Source: Dehalococcoidia bacterium (GTDB taxonomy: Bacteria; Chloroflexota; Dehalococcoidia; Dehalococcoidales; UBA1222). Taken from it: a stretch of 6,422 bases of DNA. Position numbers and translations under genes: made by a program. The first letter of the stretch is position 1; every line of letters starts with the position of its first letter. This document shows, one piece after another, positions 1-5,457 of the stretch. The stretch covers positions 1 to 6,422 of the forward strand of contig WRDV01000062.1 in the NCBI GenBank assembly GCA_009779655.1, read 5' to 3'. Under the pieces are notes generated by a model that worked only from the letters and a program-made list of their open reading frames with translations, made no database searches and was not told the origin of the DNA.

Positions 1-194
1 AGAAAATTGCCTGATGTGCCACCTTTATGCCACAACTCCTGACGGCTACGGCTCCAAAACCATGCATGACCACTTTCCAGAGTCCGCCTGAGCGACTCAG
101 CATTCATATAACCCAGCATTAGCACATCATTCGATTCGGCGTCTTGTATTATAGCAGGCACTAACCCTTTATCATCCCATTTTACATTAATCAT
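1..194 (-). CDS. hisI: Phosphoribosyl-AMP cyclohydrolase, N-terminal part (runs off left edge)
   Basis: HisI opens the adenine ring of phosphoribosyl-AMP, the third step of histidine synthesis, in the cytoplasm. Translating the minus strand from the ATG at 194 gives about 64 residues with the family pattern: GLVPAIIQD near residue 11, VLMLGYMN, then FWSRSRQELWHKGGTSGN just before the edge. The metal-binding Cys and Asp residues of the family lie further on and are outside the window. The usual KGETSGN is KGGTSGN here, a change at a well conserved Glu that some relatives also vary. GGAG sits about 6 bases before the chosen ATG. The frame stays open upstream with further ATGs at 206, 212, 221 and 230, so a start up to 12 codons earlier is possible. 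It lies 49 bases after hisA on the same strand and is probably co-transcribed with it. Confidence 0.93.
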   Translation of the reverse strand, partial: MINVKWDDKGLVPAIIQDAESNDVLMLGYMNAESLRRTLESGHAWFWSRSRQELWHKGGTSGNF

Positions 195-243
195 AATTCT
201 CTCCATCAGCATATATCCCATGCGCTCCATATGAGGCGCCACT

Positions 244-960
244 TTAGTTTTCAGCGACCGCAAGCGCCTGTGTCAGGTTAATATCACCGGTATAAATAGC
301 GCGCCCGACGATCGCCCCCTCCGCCCCTAACTTCTTCAAAAGTTTGATGTGAATGATCGAAGACACGCCGCCTGAAGCAATAACCGGAAACTTCGTCGCG
401 TCTATCAATTCAAAAAGAGAGGAAAAATTAGGCTCAGTGAGAGTTCCATCACGTCCAATATCAGTATAAACAAAACGACGCACTCCTAAATCCATCATTG
501 AGCGAGCAAAACTCACCACAGACAGTTCTGTCGTTTTTTGCCAGCCGTGGGTAGCCACGAAGCCGCCTCTCGCGTCAATGGAGACAACAATGGCCTGGCA
601 AAACTTACGACAAGCTTCTTGCACTATTTCAGGCCGGCCCACCGCCGTGGTGCCAAGTATTACGCGATCTACGCCCATCTTGATATATCTCTCAATTGTT
701 TCCACAGTACGTATGCCGCCTCCGACCTGAACAGGCACAAACAACGTTGCAGCAAGGCGCCGAATAATATCTAAGTTGCCGACATCGCCAGTTGCGGCAC
801 CATCAAGATCAACTATGTGCAGTCGCGTTGCGCCCATAGACTGCCATCTCAGCGCCACTTCTAACGGATCGTCTGAGAAGACCGTTTCCATACTGAAATC
901 GCCTTGGTATAATCGCACACATTTACCGCCGCGAATATCTATAGCAGGAATAACTTCTAT
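244..960 (-). CDS. hisA: HisA: phosphoribosylformimino-5-aminoimidazole carboxamide ribotide isomerase
   Basis: HisA is a cytoplasmic beta/alpha-barrel enzyme that converts ProFAR to PRFAR, the fourth step of histidine synthesis. The protein is about 238 residues, the normal length, if read from the ATA codon at 960-958: it then begins [M]EVIPAIDIRGGKCVRLYQGD, the standard HisA N terminus. Asp8 (AIDIRGG) and Asp129 (VSIDARGG) match the two catalytic acids. The phosphate-binding glycine motifs are VQVGGGIR (residues 78-84), ASGGV (195-199) and VGRAIY (218-223), and TDIGRDGT lies at 166-173. The first ordinary start, a GTG at 918, would remove Asp8 and the first barrel strand, so it is not credible. 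GAGGTG lies 7 bases before the ATA. An ATT at 966 is also in frame but only 1 base from the Shine-Dalgarno. The pathway partner hisF is not adjacent; hisI follows. Confidence 0.96.
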   Translation of the reverse strand: MEVIPAIDIRGGKCVRLYQGDFSMETVFSDDPLEVALRWQSMGATRLHIVDLDGAATGDVGNLDIIRRLAATLFVPVQVGGGIRTVETIERYIKMGVDRVILGTTAVGRPEIVQEACRKFCQAIVVSIDARGGFVATHGWQKTTELSVVSFARSMMDLGVRRFVYTDIGRDGTLTEPNFSSLFELIDATKFPVIASGGVSSIIHIKLLKKLGAEGAIVGRAIYTGDINLTQALAVAEN

Positions 961-967
961 CGGAATT

Positions 968-973
968 CACCTC
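968..973 (-). promoter_or_regulatory. Ribosome binding site of hisA, pointing to an ATA start
   Basis: GAGGTG on the minus strand lies 7 bases before the ATA at 960-958, the best spacing to any codon in the HisA frame. The GTG inside the motif is out of frame and meets a stop after 15 codons. The next in-frame ordinary start (GTG at 918) is almost 50 bases away. The site therefore decides the start in favour of ATA. Confidence 0.7.
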
Positions 974-990
974 AAACAAAGATGATCCTT

Positions 991-999
991 ATTATAACA
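991..999 (-). promoter_or_regulatory. Extended -10 promoter upstream of hisA
   Basis: The minus strand reads TGTTATAAT: a perfect TATAAT at 996-991 preceded by TG one base upstream, the extended -10 element. No good -35 hexamer is found 17-18 bases upstream (GTGCAT or TGTGCA), which fits the extended -10 class. Transcription would begin near 984 and give a leader of roughly 25 bases before hisA. This suggests that hisA-hisI is transcribed from here rather than from the regulator gene upstream. Confidence 0.55.
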
Positions 1000-1167
1000 C
1001 CCATAATAGGGATATGCACACCGTCTAGGAATTCGCACTGTGAGCCTACAGTTGAGTTTGTGCTGCGCGAATATTGATTTGGCGCATGAAAATCCTCTCG
1101 GCTTGCGCGCATAAAGTGTAGGGAAGCAGGCGCTCGCACAAGCTGAATCATGCCATAACTTTGCCAT

Positions 1168-1998
1168 CTATTTTTTTGCGTTGCCTTCTCTTTGTTTGAC
1201 AGTAATCATTACCCGAATCAGAAAACTATTCTCATTCGGAATACAAATCTCATTGAGAGGATACTCTTCATAAGCATCACCACATATTTCAAAACCATTT
1301 TTATCTATGTAATCAATCATCCGTTCATATAACTCACCGGCTTTGCCATACCCGCCGCGCATATAACCGATAGCATAAAGCGCGGCGGGCCTTCTATCAT
1401 GCCCCTCAGGATTATAGAAGTAGTATCGGTCCGGCCAGTTCCAGTCTCGGCGCTTAATTCTATCTCCCGCAAAAAAGCCCCATACGGGGTAATCCATACT
1501 CAAGTTTATATATCTCTCTCCCATAACCTTATAAAACTTAAACAGTGCGTCATAATCATTTTTCCCTCGGCTGTAATCGTTAACATCTCCAAGTATAATC
1601 GCTTCTGCCGGCATAAATTTCACCGTGATTTCCTCTTCATCAACAGTCAATGCCGAATGGATCGAGCTTTTAAGTGTACATAAGAGTTTCTTGGCATGAA
1701 CCCATTCATCGATTTTCTCATCGACTTTTTCGATTTGAGTTGTAAGGAGCTCATCCATCAGCTCAGGAGTTCGATGGATTTTCAACTTTGTAATATCATC
1801 CAATGTCATTCCAAGCGTTTGAAATGTGCGAATCAGGTTAATTATAGCTATCTGACCGCTACGGTAATAGCGGTAGTTATTCCCTCCGCGTGTCACAGGA
1901 GGCAGTAAGCCGATGTTGTCATAGTATCGTAGCGTGTGATTAGTCGTGCGCGTGAGCTTAGCAAATTCGTTTATGGAAAACAATTTAGCGCTAGTCAT
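1168..1998 (-). CDS. MerR-family transcriptional regulator with GyrI/BmrR-like effector domain
   Basis: A 276-residue one-component regulator. Residues 7-70 form a MerR winged helix: FSINEFAKLTRTTNHTLRYYDNIGLL is the recognition segment and NYRYYRSGQI the wing. Residues about 77-115 are a charged helix expected to form the antiparallel dimer coiled coil. Residues about 123-270 resemble the GyrI-like effector-binding domain, rich in aromatic residues (DWNWPDRYYFYNPEG, GDAYEEYPLNE), as in BmrR-type sensors of hydrophobic cations or drugs; the actual ligand is unknown. The ATG at 1998 is preferred because GGGAGG lies 10 bases upstream. An in-frame TTG at 2016 lies upstream of that site and is rejected. 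MerR proteins usually act at promoters with long 19-20 base spacers, and one such promoter faces away from this gene at 2161-2191. Family assignment is firm; ligand and target are inference. Confidence 0.93.
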   Translation of the reverse strand: MTSAKLFSINEFAKLTRTTNHTLRYYDNIGLLPPVTRGGNNYRYYRSGQIAIINLIRTFQTLGMTLDDITKLKIHRTPELMDELLTTQIEKVDEKIDEWVHAKKLLCTLKSSIHSALTVDEEEITVKFMPAEAIILGDVNDYSRGKNDYDALFKFYKVMGERYINLSMDYPVWGFFAGDRIKRRDWNWPDRYYFYNPEGHDRRPAALYAIGYMRGGYGKAGELYERMIDYIDKNGFEICGDAYEEYPLNEICIPNENSFLIRVMITVKQREGNAKK

Positions 1999-2034
1999 AA
2001 ATTTCCGCCCTCCCAACTGTTTGAGATTGTAATT

Positions 2035-2063
2035 ATTTTACTGAATATCTTCAGCTTTTTCAA
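2035..2063 (-). promoter_or_regulatory. Sigma-70-type promoter of the MerR-family gene
   Basis: On the minus strand TTGAAA (2063-2058) and TAAAAT (2040-2035) are separated by exactly 17 bases, each one mismatch from consensus. Transcription would start near 2028, about 30 bases before the ATG. Inverted repeats cover the -35 and the spacer, so autoregulation is plausible. Confidence 0.65.
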
Positions 2064-2090
2064 GCTGATCATTTGCGCTACACAAATGAT
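2041..2090. repeat. Three adjoining inverted repeats around the regulator promoter
   Basis: Three perfect dyads lie side by side: CTGAA/TTCAG (2041-2045 and 2050-2054), TCAGCTT/AAGCTGA (2051-2057 and 2062-2068) and ATCATTTG/CAAATGAT (2068-2075 and 2083-2090, 7-base loop). The first lies inside the spacer of the regulator promoter, the second overlaps its -35, and the third is just upstream. None is followed by a T-run on either strand, so they are not terminators. They are candidate operator sites, for the regulator itself or another protein. Confidence 0.6.
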
Positions 2091-2148
2091 GTTGCGCCTA
2101 TATAAAAATATCTACGCACATTATCTCATAAAATTTCTTCAACTCCGT

Positions 2149-2172
2149 CACGAATATATATTGACATTCGTG
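2149..2172. repeat. Inverted repeat overlapping the -35 of the divergent promoter
   Basis: CACGAAT at 2149-2155 and ATTCGTG at 2166-2172 are perfect complements, separated by 10 bases that contain most of the TTGACA hexamer at 2161-2166. A centre-to-centre distance of 17 bases puts the half-sites on roughly the same helical face within two turns. The position suggests an operator. MerR operators normally lie in the -35/-10 spacer, so this one is offset upstream and may bind something else. Confidence 0.5.
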
Positions 2173-2191
2173 TTACCCGATTGTTTATACT
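2161..2191 (+). promoter_or_regulatory. Divergent promoter with a 19-base spacer, MerR-activated type
   Basis: A perfect TTGACA at 2161-2166 and TATACT at 2186-2191 (5 of 6) are 19 bases apart. Such a long spacer is the hallmark of promoters activated by MerR-family proteins, which twist the DNA to realign the two hexamers, and a MerR-family gene lies next to it in the opposite direction. An alternative -10, TTTATA at 2184-2189, would give 17 bases but matches consensus less well. Transcription would start near 2198 and reach the AAGGAGG at 2216. Confidence 0.5.
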
Positions 2192-2198
2192 ACTAAAT

Positions 2199-2548
2199 AC
2201 ATGGGTAAATATGATAAGGAGGGCGCCATATTTGAACAAAAAACTTGCTAATAAGTCGAAGAATCGGAAAGACTATTTTCACACTACTGTTGCTTTGAGA
2301 CTTAACAGTATGTGCTTTATTAATAAGTTTAGCACTCAGGCCTGTTGCAGCAGAAATATTAACTCTAGGTATAGTATTCCTTTTCGCCGAGAATACGCGC
2401 AGCCTTATGGCTTTAGTCGATTTCTAGACCAATTTAGCGCCGTTGGCTTTCTGCTCGGAGCTACCAAACGCCCTGTTTGCTTCCAAACGGGAGTCCAAGG
2501 ATAAACAAAATGCCATTTAAGCAAAAAATACAGGAAGGAACCATTAAT
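2199..2548 (+). other. Stretch without an intact recognisable gene
   Basis: Behind the divergent promoter lies about 350 bases with low protein-coding quality. It holds a strong ribosome binding site (2216-2223), a probable broken small membrane-protein gene (2232-2427) and, at 2472-2491, an 8-bp hairpin with one G-T pair and a 4-base loop but no T-run. A 107-codon frame across 2181-2504 is open, but its composition (many Cys, Arg, Phe and Asn without pattern) does not look like a real protein. No insertion-sequence ends or target duplications could be made out. Confidence 0.45.
2232..2427 (+). pseudogene. Possible frameshifted remnant of a small membrane protein gene
   Basis: AAGGAGGG at 2216-2223 is followed 8 bases later by TTG at 2232, the same design as the gatA start. 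The frame opens MNKKLANKSKNRK, a typical basic cytoplasmic tail, but then continues as a polar, unconvincing sequence. Shifting the frame by one base near 2271 gives TIFTLLLL, a TGA at 2296-2298, and then 42 codons of strongly hydrophobic sequence (LTVCALLISLALRP, AAEILTLGIVFLFAENTRS) up to TAG at 2425. Together these would make a basic tail plus two membrane helices. I read this as a gene inactivated by a frameshift and a stop, formerly under the MerR-type promoter. I do not recognise a family. Chance hydrophobicity in AT-rich DNA is the main alternative. Confidence 0.3.
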
Positions 2549-2992
2549 ATGCCAAGATGTAAAAAATGCAATTCAGATCGTGTTACAAAAAGCGGGAGAG
2601 CCAACGGCAAACAGCGCCATTACTGCAAAGATTGCGGATGCCATTTTACCGATGGCGACGGCAGGACTAATGAGCGCGTCACTATCAAAAAAGCCATGTG
2701 TGTCGTTCTGCACATATTAGGCAAAACTTCATTCCGTACGATGGCTAGAGTATTCAATACATCTCCATCGCTAACATACCGCTGGATTGATGAAGCCAAA
2801 TGCAAATCATATAATCATGATTTAAAAGGCGAAACCAAACAAATTGCATTTGGTAAGCTCAGCAGTTTTATCAAATCTACGGAAGCAGGTTTTGACCCCT
2901 CAAAACCGTTGACCGTCGCATCAGGCGAACTCTGGCCGGGATATCCTGCAATCGTAATACTGCAACAGTTAGACGATCCTAAAGCAAAATAA
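2549..2992 (+). CDS. Zinc-ribbon and HTH protein derived from an IS1-type transposase, catalytic domain lost
   Basis: A 147-residue protein. Residues 4-31 form a zinc ribbon (CKKC at 4-7, CKDC at 26-29) like the N terminus of IS1-family InsA. Residues about 58-84 form a helix-turn-helix (KTSFRTMARVFNTSPSLTYRWI). In full-length IS1-type transposases a segment like GEIKEIEFDEMWHFI follows, whose Asp begins the DDE active site (family pattern from memory). Here it reads GETKQIAFGKLSSFI (94-108), with Gly102 in place of that Asp and no Trp, and the protein ends about 40 residues later. It can therefore be expected to bind DNA but not to transpose. AGGAAGG at 2532-2538 supports the ATG at 2549; an in-frame TTG at 2477 is less likely. 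No terminal inverted repeats were found. It may be a domesticated DNA-binding protein or a decaying remnant; the intact frame favours the former slightly. Confidence 0.75.
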   Translation: MPRCKKCNSDRVTKSGRANGKQRHYCKDCGCHFTDGDGRTNERVTIKKAMCVVLHILGKTSFRTMARVFNTSPSLTYRWIDEAKCKSYNHDLKGETKQIAFGKLSSFIKSTEAGFDPSKPLTVASGELWPGYPAIVILQQLDDPKAK

Positions 2993-3029
2993 AACTCTAG
3001 CTCATCCATACTATCCCATAAGGTAGCCC

Positions 3030-3073
3030 CGTGTTGTTCCGGCAGGAGCGCTCCTGCCGGAACAACACGTTTT
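3030..3073 (+). terminator. Intrinsic terminator made of a perfect 40-base palindrome
   Basis: Bases 3030-3049 and 3050-3069 are exact reverse complements (20-base arms, GC-rich core GGCAGGAGC), followed at once by TTTT at 3070-3073. The T-run is only on the plus-strand side, so it terminates transcription coming from the zinc-ribbon gene, whose stop is 37 bases upstream, and shields gatC. The stem is unusually long and perfect for a terminator; a dispersed palindromic repeat is a possible second identity. Confidence 0.85.
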
Positions 3074-3110
3074 AGTGCCGGTTAGCCGGGGACTCGCTAC
3101 ATGACTAACA

Positions 3111-3137
3111 TTATGGCGGAGCCGGCATAATAATTAT
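3111..3137. repeat. Two small dyads upstream of the gatC promoter
   Basis: TTATGGCGG and CCGGCATAA (3111-3130, 2-base centre) pair over 9 positions with one mismatch. They are followed directly by ATAAT-A-ATTAT (3127-3137). Both lie just upstream of the proposed gatC -35 and could be a protein binding site, but short dyads of this size are common by chance. Confidence 0.3.
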
Positions 3138-3140
3138 CTC

Positions 3141-3170
3141 TTGCCCCGGTATTACTCTTCACGTTATAAT
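3141..3170 (+). promoter_or_regulatory. Promoter of gatCA
   Basis: TATAAT at 3165-3170 is a perfect -10. TTGCCC at 3141-3146 is a 4-of-6 -35 at an 18-base spacing. Transcription would start near 3177, giving a leader of about 17 bases that includes GGAG (3180-3183). It lies after the strong terminator, so the gat genes form their own transcription unit. Confidence 0.6.
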
Positions 3171-3193
3171 CATGAGATTGGAGTAGGTAAATT

Positions 3194-3481
3194 ATGAAAC
3201 TAGATCGTGAAGAGGTTCTGCATATCGCAGCGCTTGCTAAACTGGGAATGGCAGAAGAAGACATCGCCCTTTTTGGCACCCAGCTTTCCAACATTCTGGA
3301 AAACTTTGATATCTTAAATAAAGTGGACACCGTAAATGTTCCTCCAACCGCTCAACCAAATTCTTTATGCAATGTAATGAGAGAAGATCAGGTAACCCGG
3401 TCTTTACCGCCTTCTGATGTGCTGGCTAACGCACCTCATCGCGACGGTGAGTTCTTCCGCATCCATGCGGTGCTGGAATAA
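3194..3481 (+). CDS. gatC: Asp-tRNA(Asn)/Glu-tRNA(Gln) amidotransferase subunit C
   Basis: GatC is the small scaffold that wraps around GatA and stabilises the GatCAB complex, which amidates mischarged Glu-tRNA(Gln) and/or Asp-tRNA(Asn). The 95-residue length is typical. Family landmarks are HIAALAKLGMAEEDIALF near the N terminus, the QLSNILENFDILNKVDT helix-and-turn (residues 29-45), PT near 51, the NVMREDQV segment, and the C-terminal NAPHRDGEFFRIHAVLE. It starts with ATG 10 bases after GGAG, and its stop TAA overlaps the AAGGAGG used by gatA 14 bases further on, so the two are translated from one message. Confidence 0.96.
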   Translation: MKLDREEVLHIAALAKLGMAEEDIALFGTQLSNILENFDILNKVDTVNVPPTAQPNSLCNVMREDQVTRSLPPSDVLANAPHRDGEFFRIHAVLE

Positions 3482-3495
3482 AGGAGGAGTATGCT

Positions 3496-4956
3496 TTGAT
3501 AAATCCCAAACAATTACCCATCCATGAAGCGCATAACCTTCTTAAATCAAAACAGATCTCATCTGTTGAATTGACCAAGGCCGCACTTGCACGCATACAA
3601 GCAGTTGAGCCCAAGGTGCGCGCACTCATGACCGTTACTGAAGAGCATGCGTTGCTTGCTGCAACGCATGCCGACAAACGAATTGCTGATGGAGACTGCC
3701 GCCCGCTCACGGGAATACCGGCCGTGATGAAAGATCTCCTATGCACCAAAGGTATACGTACTACCTGTTCTTCAAAAATGCTGGAGAATTTCGTGCCGCC
3801 CTATAATGCTACCGTCATCGAGAAACTTTACGCCGAAGGCATGGTATTGGTAGGCAAAGCTAACATGGATGAGTTCGCCATGGGCTCTTCCACCGAAAAC
3901 TCCGCCTTTTATCCCACATATAACCCATGGGATCTGGGGCGCGTGCCGGGAGGCTCTTCCGGCGGAGCGGCGGCGGCTGTTGCCGCAGGAGAGAGTATAT
4001 ATGCCCTCGGTACTGATACCGGCGGCAGCATACGCCAACCAGCAGGATTTTGCTCCATCACCGGACTCAAGCCGACTTATGGACGCGTCAGCCGCTATGG
4101 GGCAATTGCTTTCGCCTCATCTCTAGACCAAATCGGTCCCATGACTCAGGACGTTGAGGATGCCGCCATAGTATTGAACGCTATCTCAGGGCATGATAAA
4201 CATGATCCCACCTCGGTGCCATGCGAAGTGCCGGATTATACCAAAGTGTTAGGCAAAAGTATCAAAGGAATGAAGCTTGGCATACCGCGCGAATATTTCG
4301 TGGACGGCATGCAGCCAGAAGCTGCCTCCGTTATCAGAGCCGCTATTACCAAACTGGAAGAGTTGGGGGCGCACATCGACTGGGATGTCAGCCTTCCCAG
4401 CACGCCATGCGCGCTCGCCGTATATTACATCATTGCTCCATCCGAAGCCTCAGCCAATCTGGCGCGATTTGATGGCGTAAGATATGGATTCTCCTACAAT
4501 GGAGCTGTTAGTATGTGGGAAACCTTGGAAAAAACGAGGCAGTTTGGTTTTGGACCAGAGGTAAAACGACGCATTATGTTAGGTACATATGCCCTAAGCG
4601 CAGGATATTATGACGCATACTACCTGAAAGCACAAAAAGTGCGCACTGTAATCAGACAAGAATTTGATAATGCTTTCGATAAATATGACGCGCTAATCAC
4701 CCCAACATCTCCCACAGTGCCATTTAAAATAGGCGAGAAAATGGATGACCTGATGACATTGTACCTCTCAGACGTATGTACCATGCCTGTCAACATCGCA
4801 GGAATACCCGCCATCTCGATCCCGGCAGGTTTTGTCGACGGGCTGCCGGTCGGGCTCCAGATTATCGCCAAATCATTCGCCGAGGAAACTATCTTACGTA
4901 TAGCGCATGCCTATGAGCAGTCCACTGGCTGGCAACAGCGAAGAGCTGAGCTGTGA
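3496..4956 (+). CDS. gatA: Asp-tRNA(Asn)/Glu-tRNA(Gln) amidotransferase subunit A
   Basis: GatA is the glutaminase subunit of GatCAB: it releases ammonia from glutamine and channels it to GatB, which uses it on the misacylated tRNA. The protein has 486 residues, the usual length for this amidase-signature enzyme. The Ser-cisSer-Lys triad is in place: Lys79 (AVMKD), Ser154 in PGGSSGGAAAAVAAG and Ser178 in DTGGSIRQPA, the same numbering as I remember for Staphylococcus aureus GatA. The C-terminal TPTSPTVPF and NIAGIPAISIPAG blocks are also standard. Translation starts at TTG (3496), 8 bases after AAGGAGG (3481-3487). The nearby ATG at 3491 is out of frame and stops after two codons. gatB is not in the window, so it must be elsewhere, as in some genomes. 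Confidence 0.98.
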   Translation: MINPKQLPIHEAHNLLKSKQISSVELTKAALARIQAVEPKVRALMTVTEEHALLAATHADKRIADGDCRPLTGIPAVMKDLLCTKGIRTTCSSKMLENFVPPYNATVIEKLYAEGMVLVGKANMDEFAMGSSTENSAFYPTYNPWDLGRVPGGSSGGAAAAVAAGESIYALGTDTGGSIRQPAGFCSITGLKPTYGRVSRYGAIAFASSLDQIGPMTQDVEDAAIVLNAISGHDKHDPTSVPCEVPDYTKVLGKSIKGMKLGIPREYFVDGMQPEAASVIRAAITKLEELGAHIDWDVSLPSTPCALAVYYIIAPSEASANLARFDGVRYGFSYNGAVSMWETLEKTRQFGFGPEVKRRIMLGTYALSAGYYDAYYLKAQKVRTVIRQEFDNAFDKYDALITPTSPTVPFKIGEKMDDLMTLYLSDVCTMPVNIAGIPAISIPAGFVDGLPVGLQIIAKSFAEETILRIAHAYEQSTGWQQRRAEL

Positions 4957-4988
4957 ATCACGCCTAACGCCCGCTAGGAGCAGAAGAA

Positions 4989-5453
4989 ATGTCAGAGCAA
5001 ACTGAATGGTATCGCAATTTAGAAATCGGCATTGATAAGTTTAAAGCGCAGCTGGGAGCGGATGCACGTGACTTTTTTTTGGAGCGTTTCGCTAAAATTG
5101 CACGGCGAGTAGATCAGTTTTCCGTTGATTGCCCGCAATGCCGTGAATATCAAGCTCGCATGAGCAGCATTCTACAAGAACTATCTATCGATGTCAGTCA
5201 AATAACTAAAGAGAAGAAGCGCAATTATCTCGGCAATATGAACACCATGCTGTCTCATCTGAAAAAGGCACACGGGCTCATAAGCGACGGGCAAAATACA
5301 GGAATATGGCTGGTTCTCGGCATCGGTATCGGCGCGGCGCTGGGGGCAACTTTCAGCAATCCTGCCATCGGCATATCAGCAGGTCTAGGGCTCGGATTGG
5401 CCTTAGGCGTATGTTTGGATGCGCAAGCGCGCAAAGCAGGCAAAGTCATCTAA
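4989..5453 (+). CDS. Unknown small protein with CxxC, His pair and glycine-rich C-terminal membrane hairpin
   Basis: This 154-residue protein has no function I can name. Residues 1-100 are soluble and mostly helical, with CPQC at 48-51 and two histidines in LSHLKKAHG (90 and 95), a combination that could bind a metal. Residues about 105-122 (GIWLVLGIGIGAALGATF) and 125-143 (PAIGISAGLGLGLALGVCL) are two glycine-zipper-like membrane segments joined by a short NP turn. The tail DAQARKAGKVI is basic. Both ends would be on the same side, most likely the cytoplasm. I recall similar uncharacterised proteins ending in a glycine-rich pair plus a basic tail in Chloroflexota and other bacteria, but this is from memory. 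AGGAG lies 8 bases before the ATG. It starts 32 bases after gatA and is probably in the same transcript, though a link to tRNA amidation is not implied. Confidence 0.85.
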   Translation: MSEQTEWYRNLEIGIDKFKAQLGADARDFFLERFAKIARRVDQFSVDCPQCREYQARMSSILQELSIDVSQITKEKKRNYLGNMNTMLSHLKKAHGLISDGQNTGIWLVLGIGIGAALGATFSNPAIGISAGLGLGLALGVCLDAQARKAGKVI

Positions 5454-5457
5454 CCGC

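Larger units (their letters stand above)
961..1167. other. Intergenic region between the MerR-type regulator and hisA
   Basis: This stretch of 207 bases separates two genes on the same strand. Apart from the hisA promoter and ribosome binding site it holds nothing I can name. A 66-codon frame and a 13-codon frame (1087-1046, preceded by GAGAGG) are open on the minus strand, but neither resembles a known protein. Neither carries a run of His codons, so a classical histidine attenuator leader is not supported. No intrinsic terminator for the regulator gene is visible. Confidence 0.5.

Noticed and set aside
967..1167. Open frame of 66 codons on the minus strand between the regulator and hisA, and a 13-codon frame at 1087-1046
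   Set aside because: No recognisable protein pattern. The longer frame lacks a well-placed ribosome binding site, and neither frame has the His run expected of a his leader peptide.
1999..2016. Longer form of the MerR-type regulator starting at TTG 2016
   Set aside because: The only Shine-Dalgarno (GGGAGG) lies downstream of that TTG, inside the extra residues, so the ATG at 1998 is the start.
2472..2491. Hairpin before the zinc-ribbon gene as a terminator
   Set aside because: It has an 8-bp stem with one G-T pair but no T-run on either strand.
2181..2504. Open frame of 107 codons read as a gene
   Set aside because: Its composition is not protein-like, the ATG overlaps the proposed -10 region, and a better ribosome binding site exists at 2216 for a later TTG.
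2477..2548. TTG at 2477 as the start of the zinc-ribbon protein
   Set aside because: The first 24 residues do not resemble the family, the zinc ribbon begins right after Met at 2549, and AGGAAGG precedes that ATG.
2199..3073. A complete insertion sequence around the zinc-ribbon gene
   Set aside because: No terminal inverted repeats or target duplication were found, and the catalytic domain is missing.
3491..3499. ATG at 3491 as the gatA start
   Set aside because: It is out of frame with GatA, meets TGA after two codons and is only 3 bases from the Shine-Dalgarno; TTG at 3496 fits the spacing and the frame.
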